Source of the DNA: Haplosporangium gracile
Lineage: Eukaryota; Mortierellomycota; Mortierellomycetes; Mortierellales; Mortierellaceae
Length of the DNA: 20,736 bases
NCBI GenBank assembly: GCA_015499985.1
Contig: JAAAUF010000750.1
Span: 1-20,736 of the forward strand
Reading direction: 5' to 3'
Shown piece by piece: positions 1 to 8,246 of this stretch (the first letter of the stretch is position 1; every line of letters begins with the position of its first letter). Below the pieces are notes generated by a model, which had not been told where the DNA came from, did not search any database, and saw only the letters and a program-made list of their open reading frames with translations. A program made the position numbers and the translations under genes.

Positions 1-498
1 TCGAGCATCCCCTTTGATGGATCAATTTCAAAGTGGCATTTTCTTCACGGATTGATGAGCTCCAAGAACAAAAACGTGGATGTGGTTGTTCTCCTCACCA
101 ACGACCCTCTTATCCATGTTTGCTTTGTGAGGCTTCTCGTTGCTCCGTTTTCTTTAACTATGAAGGGAAGACTGATGATGAACAAAATGCCTGTAGAAAT
201 GTGGTGCAGATTTGCCCGTCTAACGTTCCAAGGGATACTAAAGGGATGGCTATGTGGCTATGTGAGTCAAACGAATATGTCTGTGTGTGTATGTATGTGT
301 CGTGAGTGCTGTTTGCATTTGTGAGCATCTTAATTATTTTGGTCCAGCGATTTCATTGACATTGTTGCCAACATGCATGATGGCAAAAACAATGGTTGCA
401 AAATAAGGTCAGGGGACACGACACAGCCCTAGCAACATGCCTCCACCAGCTCTCACTACTGCGCCTTCACTTACCACACCTCCGACCCTTCTGTAAAC
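1..498. other. left-edge intergenic sequence, nothing recognised
   Basis: Two overlapping open frames of about 90 codons lie in the first 325 bases, but neither shows a recognisable domain, and they end in TG-rich low-complexity sequence. No exon with a convincing protein match was seen on either strand. The stretch probably belongs to an untranslated or intergenic region between a gene to the left and the F-box/LRR gene at 908. The one notable element is the palindrome at 365-386, listed separately. Confidence 0.4.
365..386. promoter_or_regulatory. 22-bp near-perfect palindrome upstream of TATA
   Basis: The sequence reads TTGCCA, A, CATGCATG, A, TGGCAA. It is its own reverse complement apart from the two A positions that flank the central CATGCATG. 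It lies about 115 bp upstream of the TATA run at 499-508 and about 520 bp upstream of the F-box/LRR start codon. Symmetry of this kind fits a dimeric DNA-binding site, but no factor is identified and chance is possible. Confidence 0.3.
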
Positions 499-508
499 TA
501 TATATATA
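499..508 (+). promoter_or_regulatory. TATA run, candidate promoter of the F-box/LRR gene
   Basis: A TATATATATA run lies about 400 bp upstream of the ATG at 908. The sequence between them (about 540-900) is strongly pyrimidine-rich, like the leaders of other genes in this window. A transcription start near 530 would imply a long CT-rich 5' leader of about 370 nt, or an undetected leader intron. This is an inference from position and composition only. Confidence 0.35.
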
Positions 509-729
509 CCCCTCTCTTCTTGTAATATAAACACGGCATCTTTCTCTAGCCTCCTCTACTTTCCTCCAGTGCGCCTGTCTCTCTCTTGCTTCCTTCTCTT
601 GCTCATTCCCTCATTCACGACCTTTTACTCTGTTGCTATTACATTTAGTGTCTGTCATCCTTCATATCTTTATCCACGTCATTAACTACTTTACAACACC
701 ATTGTCGTCTTGCTCATTCTCATCATTTC

Positions 730-840
730 GTTCGTTCTTCCTTACCTCCTTCATTTCTTCATTCCTCCTTCCTTACATCCTTCTTTCCCTCATTCCTCCT
801 TCCTTACCTCCTTCTTTTCTTCATTCCTCCTTCGTTATCG
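730..840 (+). repeat. 31-bp imperfect pyrimidine tandem repeat
   Basis: The motif ATTCCTCCTT starts at 761, 792 and 823, giving a 31-bp period. A more diverged unit precedes it at 730-760, so there are about 3.5 copies. Nearly every base is C or T on the plus strand. The array sits in the presumed 5' leader of the F-box/LRR gene and ends about 70 bp before its ATG. Replication slippage in a CT-rich leader is the simplest origin. Confidence 0.75.
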
Positions 841-907
841 CACCTTCTTGTAACTCATTATCACTCTATCCGTCATCATCCCCGTCACGGTCACATACTT
901 CAGCCTT

Positions 908-1477
908 ATGACTAAGATGTTCCGGACACATCCCCTCGATCTACATGAGATTCGCTCAACCATTGCCAACAGCCTTGGTCTAAAGGACCTCGCCTCATGT
1001 GCGCGTGTGAGTCAGGACTGGAACGAATCATTCACACCGCCACTCTACAAGTCTGTTGTGCTGTCGGAACGTGGCCCTAGCATGGAATCTTTCGAGAGAA
1101 ACAAGCACCTTATAAAAGGCCTGTCGATTAATAGATCCGCCTATGAGAAACTATCATCGACAACTGCACAAGACAAAGTAGTTTTTAGTGTCATGGCTAA
1201 CTCGATCCTGGCTACTTTGGACTTGAGCTACAACCCGATTGGATCCAATGGAGCTCAGGCGCTGTCTGAGGCACTCAAGACCAACTCGACTCTGACCACT
1301 TTGAACTTGCCGGGCAACTCGATCGGAGACAACGGAGCTCAGGCGCTGTCTGAGGCACTCAAGACCAACTCGACTCTGACCATTTTGGACTTGGCCGACA
1401 ACTGGATCGGAGACAACATAGCTCAGGCGCTCTCTGAAGCACTCAAGACCAACTCGACTGTGGGCGTTGTATTTTAG
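908..1477 (+). CDS. short F-box-like/leucine-rich-repeat protein
   Basis: The 189-codon frame begins at the ATG at 908. Residues about 8-50 look like an F-box (helices around DLHEIRSTIANSL and a CARVSQDWNESF core with hydrophobic spacing), the segment that recruits Skp1 in SCF ubiquitin ligases. Residues about 97-185 form roughly three ribonuclease-inhibitor-type LRRs of 28 residues, with LxxLxLxxNxIGxxGAQALSEAL spacing. Each repeat corresponds to an 84-bp DNA unit. The frame ends abruptly inside a fourth repeat (NSTVGVVF then stop), so it is either a short paralog or the truncated end of a longer LRR gene. F-box/LRR proteins usually choose substrates for ubiquitination, and the target here is unknown. 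The 28-residue repeat class is clear; the F-box call is weaker. An AATAAA 83 nt past the stop supports a complete transcription unit. Confidence 0.75.
   Translation: MTKMFRTHPLDLHEIRSTIANSLGLKDLASCARVSQDWNESFTPPLYKSVVLSERGPSMESFERNKHLIKGLSINRSAYEKLSSTTAQDKVVFSVMANSILATLDLSYNPIGSNGAQALSEALKTNSTLTTLNLPGNSIGDNGAQALSEALKTNSTLTILDLADNWIGDNIAQALSEALKTNSTVGVVF
1199..1464 (+). repeat. 84-bp tandem repeat encoding 28-residue LRRs
   Basis: The string AACTCGA recurs at 1199, 1283, 1367 and 1451, exactly 84 bp apart, giving three full units and the start of a fourth. Units 1 and 2 share a stretch of more than 30 identical bases at their 3' halves. Units 2 and 3 differ at about 10 of 84 positions by eye. 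Because identity extends to the DNA, the units have probably expanded or been homogenised recently by unequal crossing-over. The unit length preserves the reading frame. Confidence 0.9.
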
Positions 1478-1559
1478 TGACTATCTGTGTCTTATTTAGG
1501 GTGATGAAGAGTGAGTAGGCAGGATTGTAGGGTAGTTGTCATACCCTCAACCGGTAACG

Positions 1560-1565
1560 AATAAA
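1560..1565 (+). terminator. AATAAA poly(A) signal of the F-box/LRR gene
   Basis: A canonical AATAAA lies 83 nt after the stop codon of the F-box/LRR frame, before the promoter-like TATA of the next gene remnant. It fits a cleavage and polyadenylation signal for the upstream gene. Confidence 0.5.
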
Positions 1566-1680
1566 GAGAATACGAGTCTGTAATGCACCAAAGAAACACC
1601 TGTCAGTCCAGCCTCTCCGTCCTTCCGCAATACGTGAAAAGTGACAAGGAGCAAACAAGCGATCTCTGGACTACAGTGTC

Positions 1681-1690
1681 TATAAAAAAG
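1681..1690 (+). promoter_or_regulatory. TATA box of the first F-box pseudogene
   Basis: TATAAAAAAG lies 107-116 bp upstream of the ATG at 1797 and is followed by a CT-rich leader. The spacing is typical for a fungal TATA promoter, so the decayed gene kept a plausible promoter. Confidence 0.45.
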
Positions 1691-1796
1691 CGCCTCTTCC
1701 ATGCCTCCTCTCTCCAACTTTCAACATTCATCCGTCTCCTCTACCATTCACTCTTCCTTCCTTTACATTCACATTCACCCAGCATCCTTCTCCTCC

Positions 1797-3550
1797 ATGA
1801 CGATTATCCTTGATCTCTTCAATGAGATCCATCCGCTGATCGGAAAGCACTTGGGCCCCAAGGCACTCTACTCCTGCATCCGCGCCTGCCGGTCATTCTA
1901 CTCCTCCTACATACCTTGTCTCTGGTCAGGCCTTAGCGCCAAAACGCCCAAATGCAGGACTATGGAGGCAGACTATTTCCGCACCAACGCCCACCACGGC
2001 TAGAACCTCCAGTACTCGACAGCTCTGCTCGAAGACTACTACACGATCGTCTTTCCTCATCTGCGGTCCCTTGAGCTTAACAGCTATAACTCGCATTATT
2101 CAGACAACGATCATCACAGGCCCTTGATCCCGCCGCATCTGAAGGCCCAATTTGCTCGACTCCATCCGAATGTCAGGAAATTGATCTATCACCAAAGGGA
2201 CACTCTGACGAGGGAGTTCTGGGAGACTGTTGAGACAGAGTGGAAGAAGCTGGAGTCTTTGCAGACGTCTTGTGTTGTCGAGGCCGATGTGGCGGATTCC
2301 TTTGGAAAATGAGCGATCGAGTGCAGAGTCTTAATCTACGTAAAGTCATTCATCCGGAAAGCGTCCCTGTTCTCTCAACCTTGTCCTTCCGGCAACTTTG
2401 GGACTTGAGTGTACTAAAGGCTGGCTGGTGGGTGGGTAACTTTTACCGGACGTGACCGTTACAGTTGTTCGAGCGGGTCAAGGGCCTCGAGAATCTGAGG
2501 CCTCTTGAGTGGTGGACGGCAGATTACCCATTCCTTGTTCGGATGTTCCAGGAAGTGCTTGCGGAGGGCTCCTGACCGGAATTGTGTGAACTCATGTTGA
2601 AGGATTGTACAGTATCTGATCGGGATGTCACCAAGATCTTGAGGATGCTGCTCCCAATGCGGAGGTTGACGGTCCTGGAGCTTTGGGGTAACGCGTTTGG
2701 TCCATCGTTCCATGGGCATATACGGGAGATGAGGCATTTTGACCATTTGAGGGACCTGCGTCTCGGTCGAGGTGGTTGTGTAACCAGCAAGATTGCCCAG
2801 AAGATTATGACGGAATGTATTCACCTCGTCCGTCTCGAGGTCCCATATGTCTTTGTTCGGGATATTGCCACTACACCGAAACCTTGAGGGTGTTTGAAAC
2901 TCGAACATTTGACGGCCTATATTGCCAAAGAACCCAAAGGATAAGGCAGAGTGGGAAGGTCAAGTGTTCGAGCATATTTCTAAATTGCGACGACTTTTAA
3001 AACTGAATTTGCAACAGGATCCGCATGGGATCGTGCTTATAGAGGAGTACCGGATTGGTGCCATCTTGTTTTTGGAGACTTTGGACTTTAAGCTGTCCAA
3101 AGAGACTAGCCCAACGGTGATGTGGATCAGGCGAAGTGTAACGACAAAGTAAGATTGTTTTATTCCCTCCTTATCCGCAACTAGCTTTTATAGCCAAGTT
3201 AAAGACAAGGCTGATGACTGTCGTCGTTAAATAAAAAGAAAAGGCAGCGATCTCATAGAGAAACGCACCTATCCATCACAGCGGATCCTAGCAACGTTGC
3301 TGCTGGTGCTGGTGCTGGCGCTGCAACAGTAAACAATATGAGGTGTTGGTCCAGTATGGTGTTGCTGGAAGAGGTGTTGTTTGATGGCGGTTTTGAAATG
3401 CTGGGAATGGAGGAGGCGGTGTGGATGACTGAGCACTGGAAGAATCTGACGAGCGTCTGTGGCCAGTTCGGGGGTGCTAAGGGAGATGACTGCAACGGCA
3501 GGCTGGTTGGCTTCTTTACAAAGAATGGAATCTCGTACTACAAGTGGTAA
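1797..3550 (+). pseudogene. F-box-like family pseudogene, copy 1 (multiple stops and frameshifts)
   Basis: The ATG at 1797 opens an F-box-like segment (DLFNEIHPLIGKHLG, then CIRACRSFYSSYIPCLWSGL) closely resembling the starts at 3762 and at 7660 on the minus strand. Similarity to both relatives continues to 3550, but the frame is broken. There is TAG at 2001-2003, a shift to another frame near 2285-2310, TGA at 2453-2455, TGA at 2573-2575 and TGA at 2885-2887. A further shift occurs near 2935 at a run of A and G bases. The tail (VWMTEHWKNL and after) sits in a different frame from the part before 3152 and is preceded by an alanine/glycine-rich stretch. Position for position the stops face Gln or Trp codons in the related copies. 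The ancestor would have been roughly 500-580 residues with LRR-like leucine spacing. The pseudogene call is firm; splicing cannot remove this many lesions. Confidence 0.85.
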
Positions 3551-3576
3551 ACGGGGCTGAAATATTTGCTAGATTA

Positions 3577-3582
3577 AATAAA
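3577..3582 (+). terminator. AATAAA after pseudogene copy 1
   Basis: AATAAA occurs 27 nt past the TAA at 3548-3550, which ends the tail of the first F-box pseudogene. It is consistent with the ancestral poly(A) signal. Confidence 0.4.
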
Positions 3583-3761
3583 TCCGAGACTGATTGGAAT
3601 GGTGACCAGTGACTCTGCCGGGGATTTATTTTTATCGACACTGTTTGTAGCTGCCGCAGCCCTTCTTTACCTCAACTCCCCTTCTTCTTCTTTTGCTCCT
3701 TTACACTCGTTTCCACTCTTGTCATTCACCAACACCCAACTCACAACCTCTCCTTCCTCCC

Positions 3762-5492
3762 ATGGCGACGACCCTCGACCTCCCAGACGAGGTCTGCATC
3801 CTTCTTGCAAATCATCTCGCCAACAACTCAATCAACACTCTCATACGCACCTGCCGTTCCCTCAACTCCTCACTCATTCCCCGCCTCTGGTCAAACCTAC
3901 TGAAGTAGAAGGGACAGTAGAGAATGAGAACAAGAGAGGGATTTTTATTTCTGGTCGGACAGGGTATTTCATCCCTGTCCCTACTGCTAGCCATGTCAGG
4001 TGATGATCGTGGGGCGTAAATATATCACATCTACATCTCAAACTCAACGATGGCGATCCACATCCAGTAGACATATCCCACATTCGCGCCAACGCCCACC
4101 GCGTCCAATCGATTCTCTACTATGGCGCCATAACCGAAAAGTACTACACCACGGTTATCTATCCTCGACTGCAGACCATGCAACTGGACGTCTGACACGA
4201 GAAGAAAGACGGGTCATATTACCAGACTATCCCGCCGCGCTCGAAGGTTTACTTTGCGCGGCTCCACCCGACGGTCAGAAAGTTAGTTTATTACTGCAAG
4301 GATATGTTACCGAGGGAGTTTTGGGAGGTTGTTGGGGTAGAGTAGCGAGGACTGGAGATGTTAGAGTTTACGGGGATTGTTGAGGAGGATGCGGTGGATG
4401 CTTTCTGGAAGGTCTGTGGGCAAGTTCGGGAACTCAACCTGTCCGCGGTCGATCTTCTGAATAACGGGATCACCCCATTGTCCTGTACCTTCCCATGATT
4501 CCTGGAATTGAGGGTTGAAAAGGCCTACTGGCAAAGTCTTACTGGCCAAATCTGGCCTCAGCAATTGGTCGAGTGGGCGGCCAAGAGTTCGGAGAAGCTG
4601 AGGCGTCTTGAATGGAGCGTGGAGGATACCGAGTTTCCAGTTCAGACAGTCCTGGAAGCCGTCGCGAGGGGTTACTGAGCAGACTTGTGTAGGCTCAGTA
4701 TCAATACTGAATTGGAATTGCCCGACCAGGATCTTGCTATGATCCTTAGACTGCTTCCATCACAACAGTTGACGACCTTTAACCAAGCAAGTGGCGCCTT
4801 GGGATCGTTGACATACAACTGTCTGCGGGAGCTGCACTTTGTGCGTTTGCGGGAGGTGATGCTTGGGCGATGTCCAGAAGTCACGAGTCATATAGTACAG
4901 GAGATTCTCACGGAATGCATTCACCTTATCCATTTGGATGCCCCCTACATCTTTGTGCGGGACAATGCTATCGCACCGAAATCTTGGGCATGTTTGGGGC
5001 TGGAATGCTTGATAGTCTTTATTGCCAAGCAACCAGGAGACAAGCATGAGTGGGAGACGTGAGTGATTGTGCAGATCTCAAAGTTGCGTCGACTGCAGGA
5101 TCTGTATCTGGAGCGAGAAGTGTATTGCTCTGGCGGCGAGTCAGTCAGACCCAATGCAGTTATGGATATGGAGATGTTGGGTTTTCGCCTTGCTTACTCT
5201 CGATCAGAGGTTCTTCTTCCTTCAGTAGCATTAGCGGCGTTGGGATAGGAGGCAGTGACAGTGAAAGCGGTGGTGGTGATTTCAGCTGCTGGTCAAATCT
5301 GGTACAGTTGCGAGCGTTGTCGTTTGATGGTGATAGGCAGGTGTTGGGGTTGGATGAGACACTGTGGATGGTGGAGCATTGGCGGAATTTGTGTGGGTCC
5401 GGGGCCGGTTTATGGTTGCTGAGGATGATGATGACTACGACATGTTGCGGCGTGTGTTCGAGGAGAGTAATATCAGGTACAGACCTAACTGA
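3762..5492 (+). pseudogene. F-box-like family pseudogene, copy 2 (one long frame with five stops)
   Basis: The ATG at 3762 starts an F-box-like segment (LDLPDEVCILLANHL, then LIRTCRSLNSSLIPRLWSNL) that stops at TAG 3906-3908. Family similarity resumes in another frame at about 4040 and then holds a single frame for about 1.2 kb, to 5248. That frame is interrupted only by in-frame stops: TGA 4193-4195, TAG 4343-4345, TGA 4496-4498, TGA 4676-4678 and TGA 5060-5062. It then shifts near 5228-5248 into the frame of FSCWSNLVQLRALSFDGD and shifts again near 5405-5420 before ending at TGA 5490-5492. The homologous copy 1 has TGG (Trp) opposite 4343 and CAA (Gln) opposite 4496 and 5060. The stop at 4676 coincides with the TGA at 2573 in copy 1. 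Nonsense changes without frame loss in the central part suggest fairly recent decay. Confidence 0.85.
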
Positions 5493-5638
5493 AAGGGTAT
5501 AAAAAACTAGGATAGTATTTCACTTAATGAGGAATTGATGCCTAATTTTCTCCTGCAGTGGCGATGTGTTTCTTTACCCCTTTTGAACTTAAGAAAGGTC
5601 CCCCATAGGATCAAAAGGCAACGTCGCATAGATTTCCG
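5493..5638. other. spacer between pseudogene copy 2 and the tail relic
   Basis: About 145 bp separate the two family remnants. No coding similarity or regulatory motif was seen here. Confidence 0.4.
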
Positions 5639-5806
5639 TTTGATGATGATCGCCATACTCTAGGGATGGATAAGCTGGTATGGATGAGGAAGCATTGGAT
5701 GGATCTGACGTTTGTTTATGGTGGGTTCCAAGGTATCCAAGGCGGCGACGACCGCAGCAAGCGGGATCGCATTGTCCTCAAGACCGGATTATCGCTAGGC
5801 GGATGA
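5639..5806 (+). pseudogene. C-terminal relic of a third F-box family copy
   Basis: A 55-codon open stretch begins FDDDRHTLGMDKLVWM and continues KHWMDLTFVYGGF, ending at TGA 5804-5806. It matches the extreme C-terminus of the other copies: FDGDRQVLGLDETLWM at about 5320-5370, and MLGMEEAVWMTEHWKNL at about 3395-3460. The final KTGLSLGG parallels KNGISYYKW of copy 1. Nothing resembling the F-box or middle region precedes it, since copy 2 ends only about 145 bp upstream. It is therefore a tail-only remnant of another tandem duplicate, probably left by unequal crossing-over or deletion. It is too short to be visible without comparison with its neighbours. Confidence 0.7.
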
Positions 5807-6082
5807 AGTTTGGGGGTTTTTTTTGTTTGCTTGCAGGCCTCATTATTTTTTTTCCGTACTAAGAGAAATGCCAACTTTTCTTGGCAATAGTTTTTGTTGT
5901 CGATCAAGCGTTTGGGTAAATGATGCAACTAAATAATTTTTGAGGACCATACGGAGGTTGCACGACATTGTAATAGGCAAAAGTACAAAGTAAACAACCA
6001 CAGAAAAAAAGAAACAGTTGAAAAATGACGAAGGAAGTGACTTCCTTTCCCAAGGGTTTTTTACTTCTTTTTTTCATAGTCC

Positions 6083-7660
6083 TCAAATATCACGCCTACA
6101 CAGCCGGTACTCGACTCCACGCGCCTCCATAGCCCTAAGAGCCGACCGCTCAATCCCATCTAACTGCCCAATCAAAGTCCTCAATTCCTTCCAATTCTCC
6201 ATCATCCACAAAACCTCCGCCTGGCCCGTAACCTGAAACGAGTTTGCATATCCAAAGAACCGCAACTTGGTCAGTGTCGACAGCTGCCCGAGTCCTGTCT
6301 TGAGTCGAAGGTCCAGTGTGTTCATTGTATCCATGAGGTGGGATTCTGGGTTGGAAGTCGTGTAGCCCATCGAGTACTGTCCAAGATCGAGTCGGGTCAG
6401 GTCTGTCATCTTTGCCAATTGTGTGTACACCTGTAGGTCCAATACTGCACGGTTAGGAGTTGTCTCGCGGTGAATAAAGCAAACGGTGAGACTGCGGAGA
6501 CGCTTACAGACCCAAGGTTTTGAAGGGTCAATATCTCCCGCATACATATGGGTCGACCGGAAGATCTCGATGTTGGGGCAGCTTGTCAGGATATCGAGGG
6601 TTGCCTTGCTGGTGATGCCACAGTTGGCATAAATCTTAAGTATCCTGAGCGACTCGAACTTTTTATCCTTCAGCACCGCCTATACACGACTGTTGAAAGT
6701 ACAGGTCCTGAGTCGAAGAGCCGTGAGGGGGTTCGGGAAGGCTTGAAGCAAGAGGACCAGCTCCTTTCCGAAATTGTTGTACAGCCTACAGAACTCCAAA
6801 CTGTCGAGATAAGGCCAATGGTTCTGCTCGATCGCCTGTCGGAATTCTGAAAACAGAGCCGGGGCGGATGCTTTCGAGAACGGCGTGGCATCCCAGGTGA
6901 GATGCTTCAGCTGTGGACAGGCCTTCATGAGGACCAGGTGGTCTTGGGGCTTGAGCCAGCGAGTTTGGACTCTGGATGTTGCTTGGAGGTTTAGATGGCG
7001 AACACGAGGGAAGGTGAGGGTTGAGAGGATAGGTGCGGATTCGACGGTGAGGCTGAGCAGGCTGAGCTCGGAGAATCGTGTGCAGGCTTTCCAGAAGGCA
7101 ATGGCGGCCTCCTCAGTCCAGGCGACGGGTCCTGTGGCATGAAGGATTTGAGGGTTGACCCATGTCGAATAGATGGTCTCCCAGAACTCTGCATCAGGCG
7201 TCGCTGGTAGGCTAGCAATAATAAGAGCCCGAGTTGTTGGGTTGAGCCGAACGAGTTGAGTCTGGGCTATAACCTGTCGCTGATACATATGCGAAAGAGG
7301 GTCATTGTCCTTATTCTTGGCCGTCCTGCTCGAAACTTCGAGCCCTTCGTCGGTCAATTGCAAGCGTCTCAAATGCGGAAAGGACAACTGGTAAAACTCT
7401 GAGTCGACTGAGTTGCGGATGACATAGTTGTGGACGTCCAGGGTGCGGGCTCTGAGAGCGCTAACGTCGACAGGGACAAGTTTCTTTTCAGAGACGGTGA
7501 CGAATTTGAGAGGGCGTATAACAACTTTTTGCCAGAGGATGGGTTCAAAAGACCGGTGGAAGGAACGGCTGACGAGGAGGCAGGCTTGGATGGCCTTTGT
7601 GTCAAGGAACTTGCCGATGAATGGGCGGATCTCTTCCGGTAGGTCGATGATTCCTGCCAT
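6083..7660 (-). CDS. F-box-like protein, open over 525 codons except one amber
   Basis: The ATG at 7660-7658 opens an F-box-like start (IIDLPEEIRPFIGKFL, then ACLLVSRSFHRSFEPILWQKV). The frame runs without shift to TGA 6085-6083, interrupted only by TAG at codon 327 (6682-6680). The 326 codons before and 198 after this codon both align with the neighbouring plus-strand family copies. Examples are the NHWPYLDSLEF segment and the KPWVCKRLRSL segment, the latter matching KSWACLGLECL of copy 2. The middle and C-terminal parts have leucine spacing like degenerate LRRs. F-box proteins of this layout would act as SCF substrate receptors; the substrate is unknown. A 326-residue truncated product is possible. 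Alternatives are a recent pseudogene, a sequencing error at one base, or recoding. No plausible intron removes the TAG: the nearest GT...AG pair spans only about 23 nt. It is the least decayed copy of the long family. Confidence 0.7.
6680..6682 (-). other. single in-frame TAG in an otherwise open F-box gene
   Basis: On the minus strand the codons read CGT GTA TAG GCG GTG. The corresponding residue in the relatives is not conserved, so the ancestral codon is uncertain; CAG or TAC would each be one change away. It is the only interruption in 526 codons, in contrast with the many lesions of the plus-strand copies. Confidence 0.85.
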
Positions 7661-8035
7661 GATGTTGTTCTGTGAGCGTGAATGTGTGAGGGGAGGTGAT
7701 GTAGGTGTGAGAAAGAAAAGAGAAGAGGTGACGAGCGTGGATGAGGAAAGGAAGGAAGAAAGAGAGATGGGCGTTTACATTCACAGAGCATAAACGAAAT
7801 AAGCAAAAGGAGACTGCGCCAATCTCACCGTGTGTCTTTTTGCGCCATTTTGCCAGACATGAGCCACACATATACAGATGTAGCAAGGACAATACCCATC
7901 AGACAAACTTAGCCTTACCCCCCCCCTCTTCCTTCACACATACAGCGAGCACACTTGCCACTCAGGCAGCGCAGACATGTCCACAATTCCGTTTTTGTTT
8001 TTAATTTGAAGAGAGTAAGAATAAGAGTTCGGCGT
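7661..8035. other. intergenic: F-box leader and U2 downstream region
   Basis: On the minus strand the bases just upstream of the F-box ATG (about 7661-7770) are pyrimidine-rich, like the leaders of other genes here. No clear TATA was found. The rest separates this gene from the 3' end of U2 snRNA and holds a run of nine C at 7918-7926. No protein-coding signal was recognised. Confidence 0.5.
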
Positions 8036-8218
8036 ACAACTCGGATGTAGTGCAAGACCGAGGACACCAGTGCCGGTTAAGGTAGCAAGCCAGAGCTTGA
8101 CCAGCGTGGCTCAAAAATGAAATTAATCGATTGGTGGCCGTAGCCACCATATTATTCGATTAGAATAATAAGAACAGATACTACACTTGATCTTAGCCAA
8201 AAAGCTAGAGCGGGTAAA
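8036..8218 (-). ncRNA. U2: U2 spliceosomal snRNA
   Basis: Read on the minus strand, the RNA begins near 8218 and contains the U2 hallmark TTTTTGGCTAAGATCAAG. The invariant GTAGTA follows (8184-8179) and pairs with intron branch sites. Stem IIa (8151-8169) is followed by stem IIb, whose arms are GGTGGC and GCCACC (8133-8148). An Sm site, ATTTTTGA, lies at 8118-8111. The terminal stem-loop IV has arms CTCGG and CCGAG around a loop with CTTGCACTAC (8040-8062). Length about 183 nt matches U2 of other eukaryotes. The exact ends are estimated: the 5' end by analogy with U2 spacing from the AAGATCAAG block, the 3' end from stem IV. In the spliceosome U2 recognises the branch site and forms the catalytic core with U6. 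The identification is firm; the boundaries are uncertain by a few bases. Confidence 0.95.
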
Positions 8219-8246
8219 GAGCAAATTGGTTCGCAGGTGCGGGTTT

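Noticed and set aside
33..324. Two overlapping 90-codon open frames at the left edge
   Set aside because: No recognised domain, conflicting frames and low-complexity TG-rich ends.
633..911. Open frame of 92 codons rich in Ser, Phe and Leu before the F-box/LRR gene
   Set aside because: It begins with TTG, is a translation of the CT-rich tandem repeat and has no domain-like pattern.
1797..5492. UGA/UAG decoded as Trp in the nucleus (genetic code change)
   Set aside because: SLA2, the apyrase and the EF-hand gene have no internal stops and use TGG for Trp. The F-box copies also contain frameshifts, and some stops face Gln rather than Trp.
6660..6710. Tiny intron removing the amber codon of the minus-strand F-box gene
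   Set aside because: The only nearby GT...AG pair spans about 23 nt, too short for spliceosomal removal, and it has no branch site.
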